Shown: piece by piece, positions 33,996-46,199 of the stretch
Position numbering within the stretch: the first letter of the stretch is position 1
How the letters are laid out: each line of letters starts with the position of its first letter
NCBI GenBank assembly: GCA_038277395.1
Contig: CM076196.1
Location: forward strand, 92,752,236 to 92,816,235
Reading direction: 5' to 3'
Length of the DNA stretch: 64,000 bases
Origin: Dryocosmus kuriphilus
Taxonomy: Eukaryota; Arthropoda; Insecta; Hymenoptera; Cynipidae
Notes under the pieces: model-generated
Told to the model about the DNA's origin: nothing
Databases searched by the model: none
Seen by the model: only the letters and a program-made list of their open reading frames with translations
Translations under genes and position numbers: made by a program

Positions 33996-35395
33996 GATTT
34001 AAGTCTGCTTCAATGAGATATCTACTGACTAATGCTTTCATTGTGATTTTAATTTCCGTCTAATTGGTAGAACTAAATTAGAGGCATTTGTTTGCAATCT
34101 AAGCAGAACTGCTGGTATTATATAGCTGGTATTATACGTTTTTTATCTTTAAGAAACTATCTAAAAAGATTCACGTAATTCAAATCACGAAAACTGAATT
34201 GGCGATAATAATTACAAATCCCGAAAAATGTTCCAACTGACTGAGGTTTCATGGTACCGCAAAATCTCGAATAACTTCTAGTCTATTGGGCAAGAGCCTA
34301 ATCCCTTCTAGAGACAAACCATAACCGATAATGTTTAATGAGTGTGCACAAGAAAGGGAATTTTGAAATTTTATAATGAAATTTTGGTCCTGTACATAAA
34401 ACTTTAAATATTAAAACAAGGCATTAAAATGATCCGACGCTGTGCCAGAGTTTGCAATAAGCAAAAGATCGATAAGCGTTTTAAAAAAAAATGAACTGAT
34501 TTTCCAGTGCTAAACTGAGAGAAAGAATAAATGCAATACCAGCCGTATTTATACCAAATCGTCTTCCATAAAATTGGAACAATGTAGAAACGCGGCATGT
34601 TTTCGAGAAGCGCTATGCAGTGGAATTTGTCAATATCCATTCGTAAGATCGATCATCGAGCTATGTTCTATATCATTTTGTGCAATAATTCGTTCATAAT
34701 AGGCTGCCATACATTATCTGATTCAATAATTTCATTAATAAATCGTGCATCCAAGCAAAGTTGAACTGTCTTATACTTTTTTACTGCGAATCGCAAGGTA
34801 TTACAATATGGGTTTAATAATTACGCTTTCCATAATTTCTTTGAACTATTTGTCAACTAAGTCACCATAAGCAAATTTCAATTTTTATCTGTATTAGAAT
34901 CACGACGGATTTTATCAAATCACAGATTTTTATATAAGATAGATTTAGAAACATTTATATCTTACTTTAGTTACCACAATCCAATTGCACCTTTTATTGA
35001 ATTAAAAAAAAATATGTCCATGATTCTAATGCAGATGAATAAAGTTGTAAAGCTGTTTTTACTATTTCACCTATTTTCAAAAGAAAAGAAGTCCAGAACA
35101 AAACAATTGATGTATTTACATCTACTGGACGTCCCGAGACGGATCCAATTTTTTTAAAAAAATAACTTTTCAAACTTGACATGTAATCAATAAAAGCTTC
35201 CTTCTCCGGATCATTGAGTCTCACAAACATAGCTGCAACCTAACCAACACTTATAAAAGAAGCGGAGTTCATTCCTAAAATGTTTCTATCTGGGTTTGAA
35301 ACACGGATTTCAAAAAAATAAGACATCTCCTCTTCCACTTTACAAAATAAGTGCGATCAAACACATAAGAAGTATCTCGAGATTAGTAAAAGTAC
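33996..35395. other. AT-rich DNA, no gene
   Basis: Two 78-codon minus frames (34404-34640 and 34994-35230) have no recognisable domain. No repeat structure is obvious. Confidence 0.45.
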
Positions 35396-37290
35396 AAATA
35401 GGTTTTACAGATCCAAGAAAAGGGAGTGGAAAAGAATAAAATACTAGCAATAGACACACGCAATAAACAAAATAACCCACGCGAGATGTACAGGGGAATT
35501 AATTTTATAAGGAAAGGCTTTCAAAGTAGAACGGAGGTAATGAGGGACGGAAATTGCGATCTAGTAGCTGATGCAACAGAGAGACTAAATTTAGGGAAAA
35601 ACTGTTTCGATAAGCTATTGAGCGTACGCGAAGCACCCGTTAAAGTTAATCTCGGTGAAATCCACACTGCTGATCTACTAATTGATGAGGCTACTGATAA
35701 AGAAATAGAAATGGCCATCAAGAAGTTGAAAAATAATAAAGCCGCGGGCATTGACGACCTACCGTCAGAACTGATAAAAATGGGGGCCCTCGCTTCACAA
35801 GGAAAATTTGTAAATTATTACACGAAATTTGAAAAACAGCACGCATACCGGTGGAATAGAACACCTCTATTACTATACCCATTTTTAAAGAAGGCGGTAA
35901 AACGAACTGTAACAATTATCGGGGAATTTCACTCGTGACTTCGTGCTCTAGGATCCTGACCAATGTAATCTGACGCCTGTTGCTGAGGAATCCATTAAGG
36001 ATTACCAGCATGAATTCCGCCGAAACTGGTCTACAAGCGATCAAATGTTTACAGTTAGACAACTGTTAGAAGAGAAATGGAAATTTAATGAAGTAATACA
36101 TCAACTATTTATCGACTTTAGAAAAGCTTACGACTCCATTATACGCGCACGAATGTACTGGATTCTGGAGTTCTCGGGTGTACCAAGGAAATTGGTTAGA
36201 CTTATCGAAGTTTGCTTAAGCCCCCGCGGCAGCAGCGGCAGTAGGGCTCGGGTACGCGTAAACGAAAGTTTATCTGAAAGGTTTTTGATCCGTGATGGCC
36301 TGAAACAGAGCGATGCGTTTTCGTGCATCCTTTTCAACTTAGTTTTAGAATACGTGTTCAGACAAGTACAAACGAATACGTCCGGTGCTACCCTCAGTGG
36401 GATAACACAAATTCTGGGATATGCAGATGATCTGACTTAATCGGGAATGATAAAGAAACGGTAGCTAAAAATGCGGAAATCTTGATCAAAAAAGCCAAGG
36501 AAATAGGTTTAGAAGTTAGCGAATCGAAGACAAAATATTTCATCGTCCACAGATCAGAACAAAGCAATGCAGAGTGGGATCTAATGGCCGAAAATATGAA
36601 ATTTGAAGAAGTTAGTGCGTTTAAATACCTCGGGACTATTATAGCTAGCGACAATAATATTTAAACGGAAATCAACAGGCGACTGCACGCTGGCAATGGG
36701 TGCTACTATGCAAAAAATACTTTACTAAAATCGCGAAAGTTATCTAGAAGCAACAATGTAAGGATTTAAAAAACGATAATAATGCCGGTCGTCATGTACG
36801 GGTGCGAAACGTGGGCGCTGAGGAAAGGAGAGGAGAATAGGTTTGGAGTATTCGAAAATAAAGCACTGAGAAAAATGTACGGTCCCAAAAGGGACGAAGA
36901 AACTGGAGAATGGATAAAACTGCATAATGATGAGCTGCGTGCTCTCTACGGGTCAGTAAATATTAATAGAGTAATGAAAGCGCACAAATTAAGCTGGGCG
37001 GGATATGTTGCAAGAATGGGCAACGAAAGAACAGTGGCGGAAGTTTTAAGAGGGAAATCGATTAGTAAGAGACCTCTAGGCAGACCGAGAAAGAAATGGG
37101 AGAAAAACGTAAGGGACGATCTAAAAGAGCTAGGAGGTGATTATTTAAACCGGTTGGAAGATGCACAGGATAGATATGAGTCGCGGTTCTGCGTAGCTGA
37201 GACAATAAACCTCCGAGTTCGCAAAGCTAAACTATAATAATAATGGTAATAATCATAATTATTATTGTTATTATTATATTGAGTGGCTGC
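35396..37290 (+). mobile_element. RTE-like LINE, 5'-truncated
   Basis: Non-LTR retrotransposon sequence covers the end of the linker, RT and C-terminal domain on the plus strand. The endonuclease is missing, which is normal 5' truncation. After the last stop the 3' tail is an AAT/ATT-rich simple repeat (about 37232-37277), as in RTE-type elements. Confidence 0.8.
35426..37237 (+). pseudogene. RTE-like reverse transcriptase, frameshifted
   Basis: Four pieces follow in order. 35426-35938 has EIEMAIKKLKNNKAAGIDDL (the KxNKAxGxD block before RT). 36045-36440 has FIDFRKAYDSI (motif A), a run of Ser/Gly codons, RDGLKQSDAFSCILFN (motif B) and LGYADDL (catalytic YADD, 36417-36434). 36482-36664 has SESKTKYF and FKYLGTIIA. 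36782-37237 has MPVVMYGCETWALRK, FENKALRKMYGP, WAGYVARM and RPLGRPRKKWEKNVRDDLKE, the typical C-terminus. Frames change at least twice and TAA stops occur at 36438 and 36662. The catalytic pair is still visible. Confidence 0.83.
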
Positions 37291-37512
37291 CTATGGAAAA
37301 AAGGAAACTCTGTAAACTAACCCAGTTATTTCTGATTCCGATAACGAAGATTTGATGTTCTTATATACAAGGTTCCTGTTCTTTAAAGGTTTGTGAATAA
37401 CCCTAATTTTATATTTTGGGAGTAAGTTTGTGATTTTATTTGAGAGACTAGGTACATATAGACAAACAGTGCGACTCGAATTTTTTACTAACATCTTTTG
37501 TTTGAATTCCAT
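37291..37512 (-). pseudogene. Penelope-like element fragment (C-terminal linker)
   Basis: 74 open codons on the minus strand read LYVPSLSNKITNLLPKYK, IRVIHKPLKNRNLVYKNIK, ITGLVYRVSF. This resembles the segment between RT and the GIY-YIG endonuclease of Penelope-like elements (LSxKI...KYxI.V.YKP...GxVYxI). It stops where the GIY-YIG domain should start and abuts the tail of the RTE-like LINE. Moderately sure; a similar segment also occurs in some other RT-linked proteins. Confidence 0.45.
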
Positions 37513-38029
37513 GTTATAAATAAGGTTTTTTTCGCGTTTTCATTGGCTGTCCAACCGGTAGTACAGGGTAATCATTATTCAATACGATATTTTCAATACG
37601 ACTTTATACGGTAAGAGTGAGAATAGGGTGCGTAGGAGAGGGGATAGATCTTAGACCAATCCAGATGTAGCATGCTGCTCATTCAAACAACACACTAGTC
37701 CCATAACACCGTACAAACCCAAATCGCTAATCGATCACTCTAGCAATCACCCACTTTCGGCAGCTTCACACAGTCATATGAGGATTCGTACGCGTTACCC
37801 AAATCATATTCACGACGCAATGTAATCTCACCAGGGCCCATGAGTATCCAAACTCTTTCGTTTCCTTATTTCGTCACGCATTCCTTCTAGAAAGTTTTTC
37901 GCCACACATCCCTATCCTGACATACACCTTTTGGTTTCTTTATATCAACACATCTTTTCATGTAATCTCTTGTATTCTTATGTCTCTTTATATCTTTCGG
38001 CTTAAGAGTCTTATTTGCATATTCACACC
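37513..38029. other. No gene recognised
   Basis: Mixed-composition DNA without visible domain or repeat. Confidence 0.4.
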
Positions 38030-38810
38030 ATTCTATCCTCGATTTACCTCAGGTATGTTTCCATTGACTTTACCTAAGTACTCTTGCTTCCTTAAGCGTT
38101 ATTCATCCATCCTTTAAACGTAAGCAAACCATCTCAACACATTTCTTGCACACTTTTTCGCCAATATTTCTTCTACGCCACATTTGTTATGAACCCACTC
38201 ATTATGAACTTTGTTTATTCGCGTTTTTTACCATATATATTCTGTAGGAATCGCATAGCTTCCACGTCTACTTTAATTCTATCCTCTTCTCTGTTCCAAA
38301 ATCAGCACATTCTTCGCCTAAGTGAGACATTCTTAGATACTTGTCCACGCATATATTGAATAACCAAGACGACATACACAGCCTTGCTTAACGCCCTGAC
38401 CAATATCAAACCAATCACTCATTTGTATATTTACCCTTACACTCGCCCTACTACCTTCATACATTGTCCTAAGTGATTTAAGAAGCCAATCATTAACTCC
38501 AAACTCTTTTAGAACTTCTCATAGTTTAACTCTATCGATCTTATCAAAAGCTTTCTTCAGGTTTACAAATGCGCATAAAGCTTTCTTGTCTGCTCTCAAA
38601 CTTTTTTCTATTTTCTATCACATGTTAAATATCTGATCCACACATGATATCCCTGACATGAATCCGTATTGCACTTCCAATAACTTGTCTTCTATTATTT
38701 CCATGACTTGGACCTAACGTATCCTCTTCTATACGAGACTTGTTCTTGTGTTCTATAACCTCACCTCCATAAAATTTATTCAGCAAAATCTCTCACAGTC
38801 TCGCAATTTT
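38030..38810 (-). pseudogene. Antisense LINE reverse transcriptase relic
   Basis: The minus strand reads AFVNLKKAFDKIDRVKL (motif A, about 38530-38585), EFGVNDWLLKSLRTMYEG, VRVNIQMSDWFDIGQGVKQ followed by GC (motif B, about 38370-38430), and further down KVCKKCVEMV/ARNVLRWFAYV-like text in two frames plus GKVNG. Stops and frameshifts are frequent. The catalytic YxDD region is not recognisable. The clade is not determined, but this is not the same family as the RTE-like copy at 35.4-37.3 kb. Confidence 0.65.
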
Positions 38811-40860
38811 TCCATATCCCATACTACTTAAACATGAGTATTCTTAATTTCAAATAACGTTGAGTTGTTGTGATTGTCTTGCCGCAGATGGTTCAAGAAC
38901 TTAGTTAAATACTTTATGTTTTTCAGATTTTGTTTTGAAACTCAATGAAAAACATTAATTAAAGCACTGAATTTAATTTGACTTGATTTTAGAGATTCCT
39001 TAAAATTACCGATTAAATGAGGATTCAAATAGTAACACTGACTTGTGGGAAAAAGCCTCGAAGGCATAAAAACCCCATTTATTGACGCTGGTGTCGCACG
39101 CGTGGTTGCAAGTATTGTTACAAACAGATAAATCGATTCGCTGACGGAATCTCCAATCGCACTATGGCAATTATATTCCAGATTCACTGGTGGAAAATGG
39201 AAGAAGGAGAAATCGATTCGCTGATGGAATCTCCAATCGTGCTGTGGCGATTGGATTCCAAAATTCAATGACGGAATTTGGAAGACGTACTGGTTGCGTA
39301 GGAATACACTGACGAGACGCACGCGCGAGAGCTGTACTCGGACCGATCGATAGAAGACGACTAGCTAGTGAACGCCGTTCTCGCGCAAGCACACTCCCTT
39401 TCATTCCTTTTCTCTGCACTCCCACCATTATACCATTCAGTAGATTCAAATCTAGATTCTCGCGCTCAAACATTCATGCTTACAGCCTGGATGGCAACCA
39501 GAAACTGTGTTATGATGGAACAAATGTATTACCGGTACTTGCTTTCCTAGTCTTCTTAACCCACTTCCAGAATAATTTGATATTTCCTTCAAAATCATTT
39601 TGCGTTTCTTTATCTTCTTCCGCTTTGATTTTCTCTTTACTTTCTTTGGCTAATCAGTTTGAATTTTTGTTTTATCTCTTTAATCACTTCTGATTCTAGT
39701 CCCCTCCCTATTGCTAAGACCTTCAATATTATAAATCCTTAAGTTCGTTTGCTTCATCTTGTTAACGGCAACGCGGATTTTCTCATTCCACTATATGCTC
39801 TCTAGTGGATGATATCACGTAATATTATACATGCGCCCTCTACAGCTGTGATTTAAAAATTCAAGATTATTTTCCCTGAATACTAAAGACGTGAGTTTTA
39901 TTGCACGGACAATCAATCCAAATATCATGCCTTTTTATGTCACCAAGGATGTTTAGAATTATAAGTTAAATATGTGTCGTTCATTGTAAAAGTGAATTAT
40001 CTCATTTCGATTGAGTTTTGAAATAACGAGCTTTTTAAAAATTAATGTGTAGAGAAAAAATGCAAGTATTCATTCTGTATTTTTTATTTCTTATTGTTTA
40101 ATACAAGTCAAAGGAATGATAATTTTTAGTAAATGAGAAAATAAAACAAACACTTTTATAATGAAATATATGACTAAATGTAATACCTGCAAGCAAAAAA
40201 TAGGTTTTTTAGAAAAATGGAGTTACACCACTTTTACAATGCACGACACACGTCTAGCGGACCAAGTAGGCTTCTGATTTCAGTTTGTAAGTAAATTGCC
40301 ATTAGAAGATCTGATGACAGAGACAGCCAGAAAATTTAAGGTTTCCTTTTTCCCTGATTCTATTGTAAAGTAAGGTTTCTAATGAAAACATTTAAATATT
40401 AGTATTTTTAAGTCTGCATACTAGTTTCTAATTTTTGTAAAATGTTTGTTTTCTTAAAAGATGTAATAACTTTTATTTGTGAAGATGAAATAATAATTTC
40501 TTCGAAAAATGCTTATGATTACTGAAGATGGTGGGAAAAATCGGATTAAAACTGTTGAGGTTAGCATTTTCTTATGGACATTAAAAGAGTACATCTCCTA
40601 AGGAACAGATGATTTCCTTGAAACAGGGCTGACAAAATTTAATGTCTGGAAAACAAAAAAATTACATTTTTTCTTTCACGGCATCGAAAGTGAGAATGCT
40701 AAGCTTTATTTTTAGATCAAGAATTGTAAAAGTGTAAAAAGAGGCCTACTTTCAAGTAAAACTTAACAATTTGTTTCATTTGGAAAAGTGAGGATCTTTG
40801 AAATTTGTATGAAAATTGTTGTAATTGTTTAGCAGACCATACAAAAATCTGTCAAAAACA
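38811..40860. other. No gene; contains an 80-bp duplication
   Basis: At 39130-39286 two adjacent copies share AAATCGATTCGCTGAYGGAA, TCTCCAATCG and TATTCCA/GATTCCA blocks. A 126-codon minus frame (38942-39322) and a 100-codon minus frame (39171-39473) cross this duplication but show no domain. Confidence 0.45.
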
Positions 40861-40869
40861 TGAAGGACA

Positions 40870-41450
40870 GAAGTTTTCTTATTTGATAAGAAAATAGTGT
40901 AAGGGCGATGGAAGAGTGAACAAGCAATGCAACAGGACTTGCGAAGACACCTTATTTTGACGCGTAAATTCACATCACTTCAGGTTTAGCTTATTTGTTG
41001 AAAAGAACACAAAGATACGAGTTTTTCCGGAGCCTAAAAAGAACTACAGGTTTCGAGGATTTTTGTTCCAAAAATATTTTTTTGGAAAAGGGGGAAATAT
41101 ATTATAATCGTCGAAAACTGATGAGATGCTGCATTTCTAACGGATGACAGTTTCAAGGTGCGTCCTCATGCATTTGCTTAGTTTTCGAAGATTATAACAT
41201 ATTTTCCCCTTTTTCCAAAAAAATTTTTGGAACGAAACTCCTCGGACCCTGTTCTCTCTTTAGGGCTCCAGGAAAACTGTTTTTTTGCATCCTTTTCCAC
41301 AAACAGGCTAAATCTGAAATGAAGAAGATTCACCGTCAAAATGAAATGTCTTCACGAGTCCTGTGAATGTTTCGTGTTCTGTTCCATATCCCTTAATACA
41401 CACGAAAAAGAGCCTGCCTGCAAAAGAATAAAAAATTCTCTCCATTTCCT
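40870..41450. repeat. Fold-back (inverted repeat) element
   Basis: Two arms of about 250-280 bp face each other across a loop at about 41120-41175. Shared in inverted order: GTTTTTCCGGAG / CTCCAGGAAAAC, GTTCCAAAAATATTTTTTTGG / its complement, GGGGGAAATATATTATAATC, CGAAAACT, ACTTCAGGTTTAGC and CAGGACTTGCGAAGACA. Identity is about 75 percent by eye. No coding content. It looks like an old fold-back MITE; ends and target duplication are not defined. Confidence 0.65.
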
Positions 41451-42189
41451 TAGTTAGATGATTGTCAAAATGACAAGATTTATCCTTATAAACTACTATT
41501 CAGCAGGACTGAAGCTTTGCAATGTTTGAGTTCGGTCGAATTTTTGGGTGGGTATCGTACACTGGAGAGCAAATACCCCATATAAAGGTTTAAAAAAATG
41601 CCCAAAAATATTTTTTTGCAGAAACTAAATATTAAAAAAAAACATATATTTATGTGTAGTTGAAATAAAATACTATGCAAATTGTTACCAATTACTCTGG
41701 CATATGCAGAAAATGCAATAAGTAGAAAAATCAGGAGCAGCTCGAAAATAGTCGATGGTTTCATCCTCTCTGAATATACTCAGGTTCCTAGAAAAAATAA
41801 ATAACAAAATGTATTAACATGAGTGTACGACTTTAAGGGATCAGACATTTAAAATCACGCTAATGCCTTTTGGTGTTTGTGGTATTATATTCTTTGGTTA
41901 TTAATGGCGTGTTGTGGATATAGTCAGTCATCTGTGGGAAGCTACTCTCGGTGAAAAACTTCGAGTCATGTTGCTTTCACGCTTAGGAACTCAATCCGAA
42001 AGGACGCTAACGTAATAAGGAAAGATCCAATTGAAATCTAATTTAAATTGAAAAAATATGCAACTTTACTATTTAAAGTTTTGATTAGGATAAGAGCAAT
42101 GGAAATTCCAATAACCTATGCAAAGGGTCGTAAATATTTACAATATCCAGAAAGTATGTGGTTGCTTTTTTCATCGTTCAAAGTGCGAT

Positions 42190-42380
42190 ATTGCAAAACA
42201 GCTTTTTGTCTTAAAAGCAAGTATTAGAAACCATCGTGGTGCCTTTTTTCTAGAAAATCGTTCTCGTCTTTCCTCAAAATGTGTACTTCTGCGCTGACTG
42301 AGAATGGTCCCAGCAAAAAACAACATCCCACTTGTTTCTAATACCTGTTTCAAATACAAAAAAAGCATACAAAAAAATCT
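42190..42380. repeat. Small inverted repeat
   Basis: AAGCAAGTATTAGAAACC (about 42219) is matched in inverse near 42335 (GTTTCTAATACCTGTTT), with weaker symmetry outside. About 200 bp, possibly a small MITE relic. Confidence 0.4.
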
Positions 42381-42419
42381 GAAATTGTAAATAATTAGCA
42401 TGGTCCAAAATAGATCTCG

Positions 42420-44180
42420 TGGCCCTAAACAGAATCATCAACGTGAAAATGTCTGAAAAATTGGATACATCAGAGAGGACGGCTATGGAGAGAACGGTCC
42501 TGCTACGCAAACTTGGGGGCAGAGGGGTTTTGAACATCGGCTTTGCGACCCACAGGCTAAACAGCTCCGCGAATACTTCCTAAACAGGTCGAATATCCCG
42601 CTCTACGAATATATCTGTAGAGTAGGCCTGTACACTCCTCTGAAGCTTGCAGTTGCCGATTACCAAAACATCGGACACCTAACTTTCGAACATATTAATT
42701 CTCAATGGAGAGGTATACAGCTGCATAGAAAGCACCCTCAATCACTAGATATTCTATGCGTAGATACTTATGTTTCAAACTTCTGGGTAAAGCGGGAAGA
42801 ACCCTTTCCGGAAAGGGAGGGGGTTTGTTATTGCTATCCAAGGTGGAGTAATGAACACGAGGAAGTACCAAAAGCACGTCCTTAATATTGAGGCGGTTAT
42901 TGATAAATGCTGCCACTGTGGAAATCCAAATGAGACTCGAGCTTATCACTGATGGCTGGACGATGCTTGGTTCGCAAGAATATACCCGTATACACAATGA
43001 TGTTGCTGGGATTATCCACCAACAAATTGCCCTAAAATCTTAGTTTGCTCAGAGTGCAGGGTTGTGGTTTAAGCCATAGTTTTTTTATTCAAACTGCCCA
43101 GTAAGAGTATTAGAGACCTTTTTTTGTGTAAGAACGAACATCATTTTTTTCTAAGACGAAAAAATACAGTTACAATTTTTACAATGGAAACAATTTGTAG
43201 ATAACCATTAGTAATTAACAATTAATAAATAGCAATCAATATAACTTTTTTTTGTGTATATATACGTGACTTAAAAACAATTATTTATAAAAACACACTT
43301 ACGTCATGTTGCAATCATATTAAAAAACAGCAAGATTTATTATATACCGACGTAAGAAGGTATCAAACATAATGCTCGTGTTGGGGGTTTGCATAAAGAA
43401 CCTAATTTAATTATTAATAAACAAAAAGATCTCATAAAAAAAAGAAAGGAGCTATACAAAGAGAAAACTATCAACAAGTTACAAAGCACAAACCATGATG
43501 ATGAATCATCAATTGTTATTAATTTATCAGATACAAATTGTTCTCCTTTTATTGTATAAGACTATATTTTAATTTATTCATTGTATCAAAATAAAGATTT
43601 TGTTTATATACACATTTTTCAAACCAAGTTCAAAATGAAACAGGATGTAAGATTTTCCTGATCGAAAAATTCAGAAAATTCTAAAAATTGTAGTTCAAAA
43701 CCCTCCTATGGTGGTGGTTTGACACCCCCCCCCCCCCCCCCATGTGTGGGCTTGGACAGAAATATCCTGACAGACCACCTAGTCAGTCATAATCGACCGG
43801 ACGTCCTCCGTTAGGACAAACGCAATGACCATGTCAGAATTATTGACATCAGTGTTCCCTTAAACAATAACATTCAGCTTCGATATACTGAAAGATACAG
43901 AAATATGCGGAGTTGAGGCAGGAGATCATGGCCGTGTGGAGGATAAAGAAAGTCACCCTTCACCCGGTCGTATTTTCCTCCACAGGGAACGTGCACGTGA
44001 TATCCATCCAGCAATTGGAAGACCTGTGAACTGGGAAATTTTTACGTCTTACATAGAAAGCAAAACTGCTGGACACCTGCCGCATCCTCCGGAGTTTTCT
44101 GGGCATTAACGATAATAGCGGCTAATCGTCTTCTGTAATCAAGGCCATCCCTCGTACACGAAAGAAGTTTGACAACGCCA
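42420..44180 (+). pseudogene. LINE C-terminal domain, split and frameshifted
   Basis: Pieces in order: ERTVLLRKLGGRGVLNI (about 42490-42535; the KGGRGL block after RT), LREYFLNRSNIPLYEYI and GLYTPLKLAVADYQNIG (about 42570-42675), WRGIQLHRKHPQSLD, NTRKYQKHVLNIE with CCHCGN (a CCHC-like cysteine block, about 42855-42930), EYTRIHNDVAGIIHQQIALK (about 42978-43040), and, after the insert, ILTDHLVSHNRPDVLL (about 43762-43815), RIIDISVPLNNNIQ and YTERYRNM. These motifs belong to the C-terminal region of a LINE group common in invertebrates. Several frame changes occur and the RT proper is absent. Confidence 0.62.
43044..43734 (+). other. Unknown 0.69-kb insert with the 3' end of a coding unit
   Basis: It sits between two consecutive conserved blocks of the LINE. 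Near its right side, 43354-43559 is an open run of 68 codons ending in TAA, with Lys/Glu-rich text (GGLHKEPNLIINKQKDLIKK, KRKELYKEKTINKLQ) and the ending SDTNCSPFIV. An AATAAA lies about 30 bp after the stop (43590). It looks like the 3' end of a gene or transposon ORF without its 5' part. A poly-C tract follows at 43726-43740. No family recognised. Confidence 0.35.
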
Positions 44181-44520
44181 CGTTACACATTTTTAGTTTT
44201 TGGACCCTTACTCTATTTTAGCTATTTGTCTATTTTACTTCATACTTCTGGTAAGTTCCCTAATCTGTAAATTATTTTTTGTAGGATTTTGTGTTGCTGC
44301 TACTGTTTCAGTTGTTGTTATTATTATTATTGTTGTTGTTTTCGCTATCGCGTTGTGTATGTCCGTGTACATTTGTGAAGTTGTGTGTGTCGTCCACCGC
44401 TCAAAGATGTCGAAAAATATTTGAATCGAATATCGCTTTCCGAGGATCATCGGGGCGACTCTGGAGCCACTCCTAGGGACGGTGGTAAAGGTTAGTTGAG
44501 TAATGTTTAGGTAGATGTCA

Positions 44521-45140
44521 TCAATTAACAACCTTGTCAGCAAGATGTATCCTCATGCACAGAAACTTTCAGTAAGAGACTGTATCGCTGAGGTTCAGAA
44601 TGTTATAAACAATCGACTCGTCTCCAAAGAACGAACGATGGAGATTAAACGGGAGGTTGATTCTACAGGATAAAGCGTCCAGAGTACCAGAGTACCCACA
44701 CGTTGCTATAAGAATAAAAGAACAGAATCTAGCAAACAAAACCGCTCAATATTTTTCAAAAAATTGCTTTCGGCTTTTGAAATGGGGTTTCAGAAATTTT
44801 ACCTGAAAATTACAAATATTTTCCTAAAATACTATGCGCCCCACATGGAAAAAGTAAAAATGGGTAAAATCACCAAGAACGTAGGGGAAATCATTAGTAG
44901 ATTTCGCCCAAAGGTTTGCACGATTTTTCCAATGGCATGGCCAAATCATGGCTTTTCTCCATATCTCATGGTTTTGATATAAGTGTTTCAAGGTTCTAAG
45001 ACGTACAAGTTAATCATGGTCTAAGTTAATAAAGACATTTTTCTGACATTCTGGGAGAATTTATATAACTTTTTTATCTGATTTTAGTGTAATTTTATGG
45101 AGACTTTTTCGGAAGCTGTATTCAGGATATGTATGTACAT
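44521..45140. other. No gene recognised
   Basis: A 72-codon plus frame (44764-44982) has no domain. The segment precedes the fold-back MITE. Confidence 0.4.
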
Positions 45141-45142
45141 TA

Positions 45143-46178
45143 GGGTGTGCCAAAAAAAATCAAAAATTTTTTTTTCTCACTCTCCCCCCAAGATATCGTA
45201 GAATATGTCCACAAAAAAATTCTCTCACAAGCAGAGCCCATAATTTCAATTTTAAGAGGTCCATCATCGAATTTAAAGTTTTCCCATTGAAATAACATGG
45301 AAAAGAGGATTTTTTTACATTATTTAATTCCACAGGCTATGAAAAAATTTTTTTTTCATAAAAATAAATAAATAAACCTTATTCAGCATTAAATTTTTGA
45401 CAAAAAGTTCCATTAAGTGAAATTTCTATTATCAATATTTGACTTTCTGTAGAACCTTAAAATTTCAATTTTTGAAAATTTTGTGTTTTTTTACATTTTT
45501 AAGCTAAACTTTCGGAGATAGAGCAAAAAGTTAAATTGAAATTTTGTAGTCTATCTGACGCACTACAAAAATGTCTGCGAAAAATTTTTCATATTATTAA
45601 TATTTAAGAAGTTACAGACCCACAAATTCTTATTTTTTTAATTTTTAACGTACAAAGTATATATATTCTCAGAGGGAAAACGCTAATTTCGGCCTAATTT
45701 TGGATCTATAACTTCTTATATATTAATAATACGAAAAATTTCTCGCAAACTTTTTTTTTAGTGCGTCAGATGCGCTACAAAATTACTATTTAACTTTTTG
45801 TCCGATCTCCTATAGTTTACCATAAAAATGCAAAAAACACAAAATTTTCAAAAATTGTAACTTTAAGGCTCTACAGAAGGTCAAATATTGATAATAGAAA
45901 TTTCACTCGATGGGATTTTTTGTCAAAAATTTAGTGCTCAATAAGGTTTATTTATTTACTTTATGAAAAAAAATTTTTTTTCATAGCTTGTGGAATTAAA
46001 TAATGTAAAAAATCCTCTTTTCTATGTTATTTCAATGGGAAAACTTTAAATTCGATGATCGACCTCTTAAAATTAAAATTACTGGCTCCACCTGTGCGAG
46101 AATTTTTGTTTGGATGCATTCTACGATATTTTGTGGGGAGAGTGAGAAAAAAAATTATTGATTTTTTTTGGCACACCC
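45143..46178. mobile_element. Fold-back MITE of 1.04 kb with TA duplication
   Basis: Nearly the whole unit is one inverted repeat: arms of about 480 bp, loop at about 45625-45705. Ends GGGTGTGCCAAAAAAAATCAA (left) and the complement on the right are flanked by TA (45141-45142 and 46179-46180). Symmetric landmarks: CTCACTCTCCCC / GGGGAGAGTGAG, CATTGAAATAACATGG / CTATGTTATTTCAATG, TCTGACGCACTACAAAA / GTGCGTCAGATGCGCTAC. TA duplication and size point to a Tc1/mariner-mobilised non-autonomous element. No coding content. A transcript would form a long hairpin. Confidence 0.88.
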
Positions 46179-46199
46179 TAATGTATATATATGTAAAAT

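Larger units (their letters stand above)
42420..44520 (+). mobile_element. LINE C-terminal part and 3' region, split
   Basis: Remnant of the post-RT region of a non-LTR element. It includes the protein part (42420-43043 and 43735-44180) and a 3' untranslated stretch with a TTGTTGTTATTATTATT-type run (about 44305-44340) and a GACTCTGGAGCCACTCC block (about 44458). It is cut by about 0.69 kb of unrelated DNA. Confidence 0.6.

Noticed and set aside
44200..44543. Short Val/Ile-rich membrane-like frames on both strands
   Set aside because: They arise from a TTG/ATT simple-sequence stretch in a LINE 3' untranslated region.
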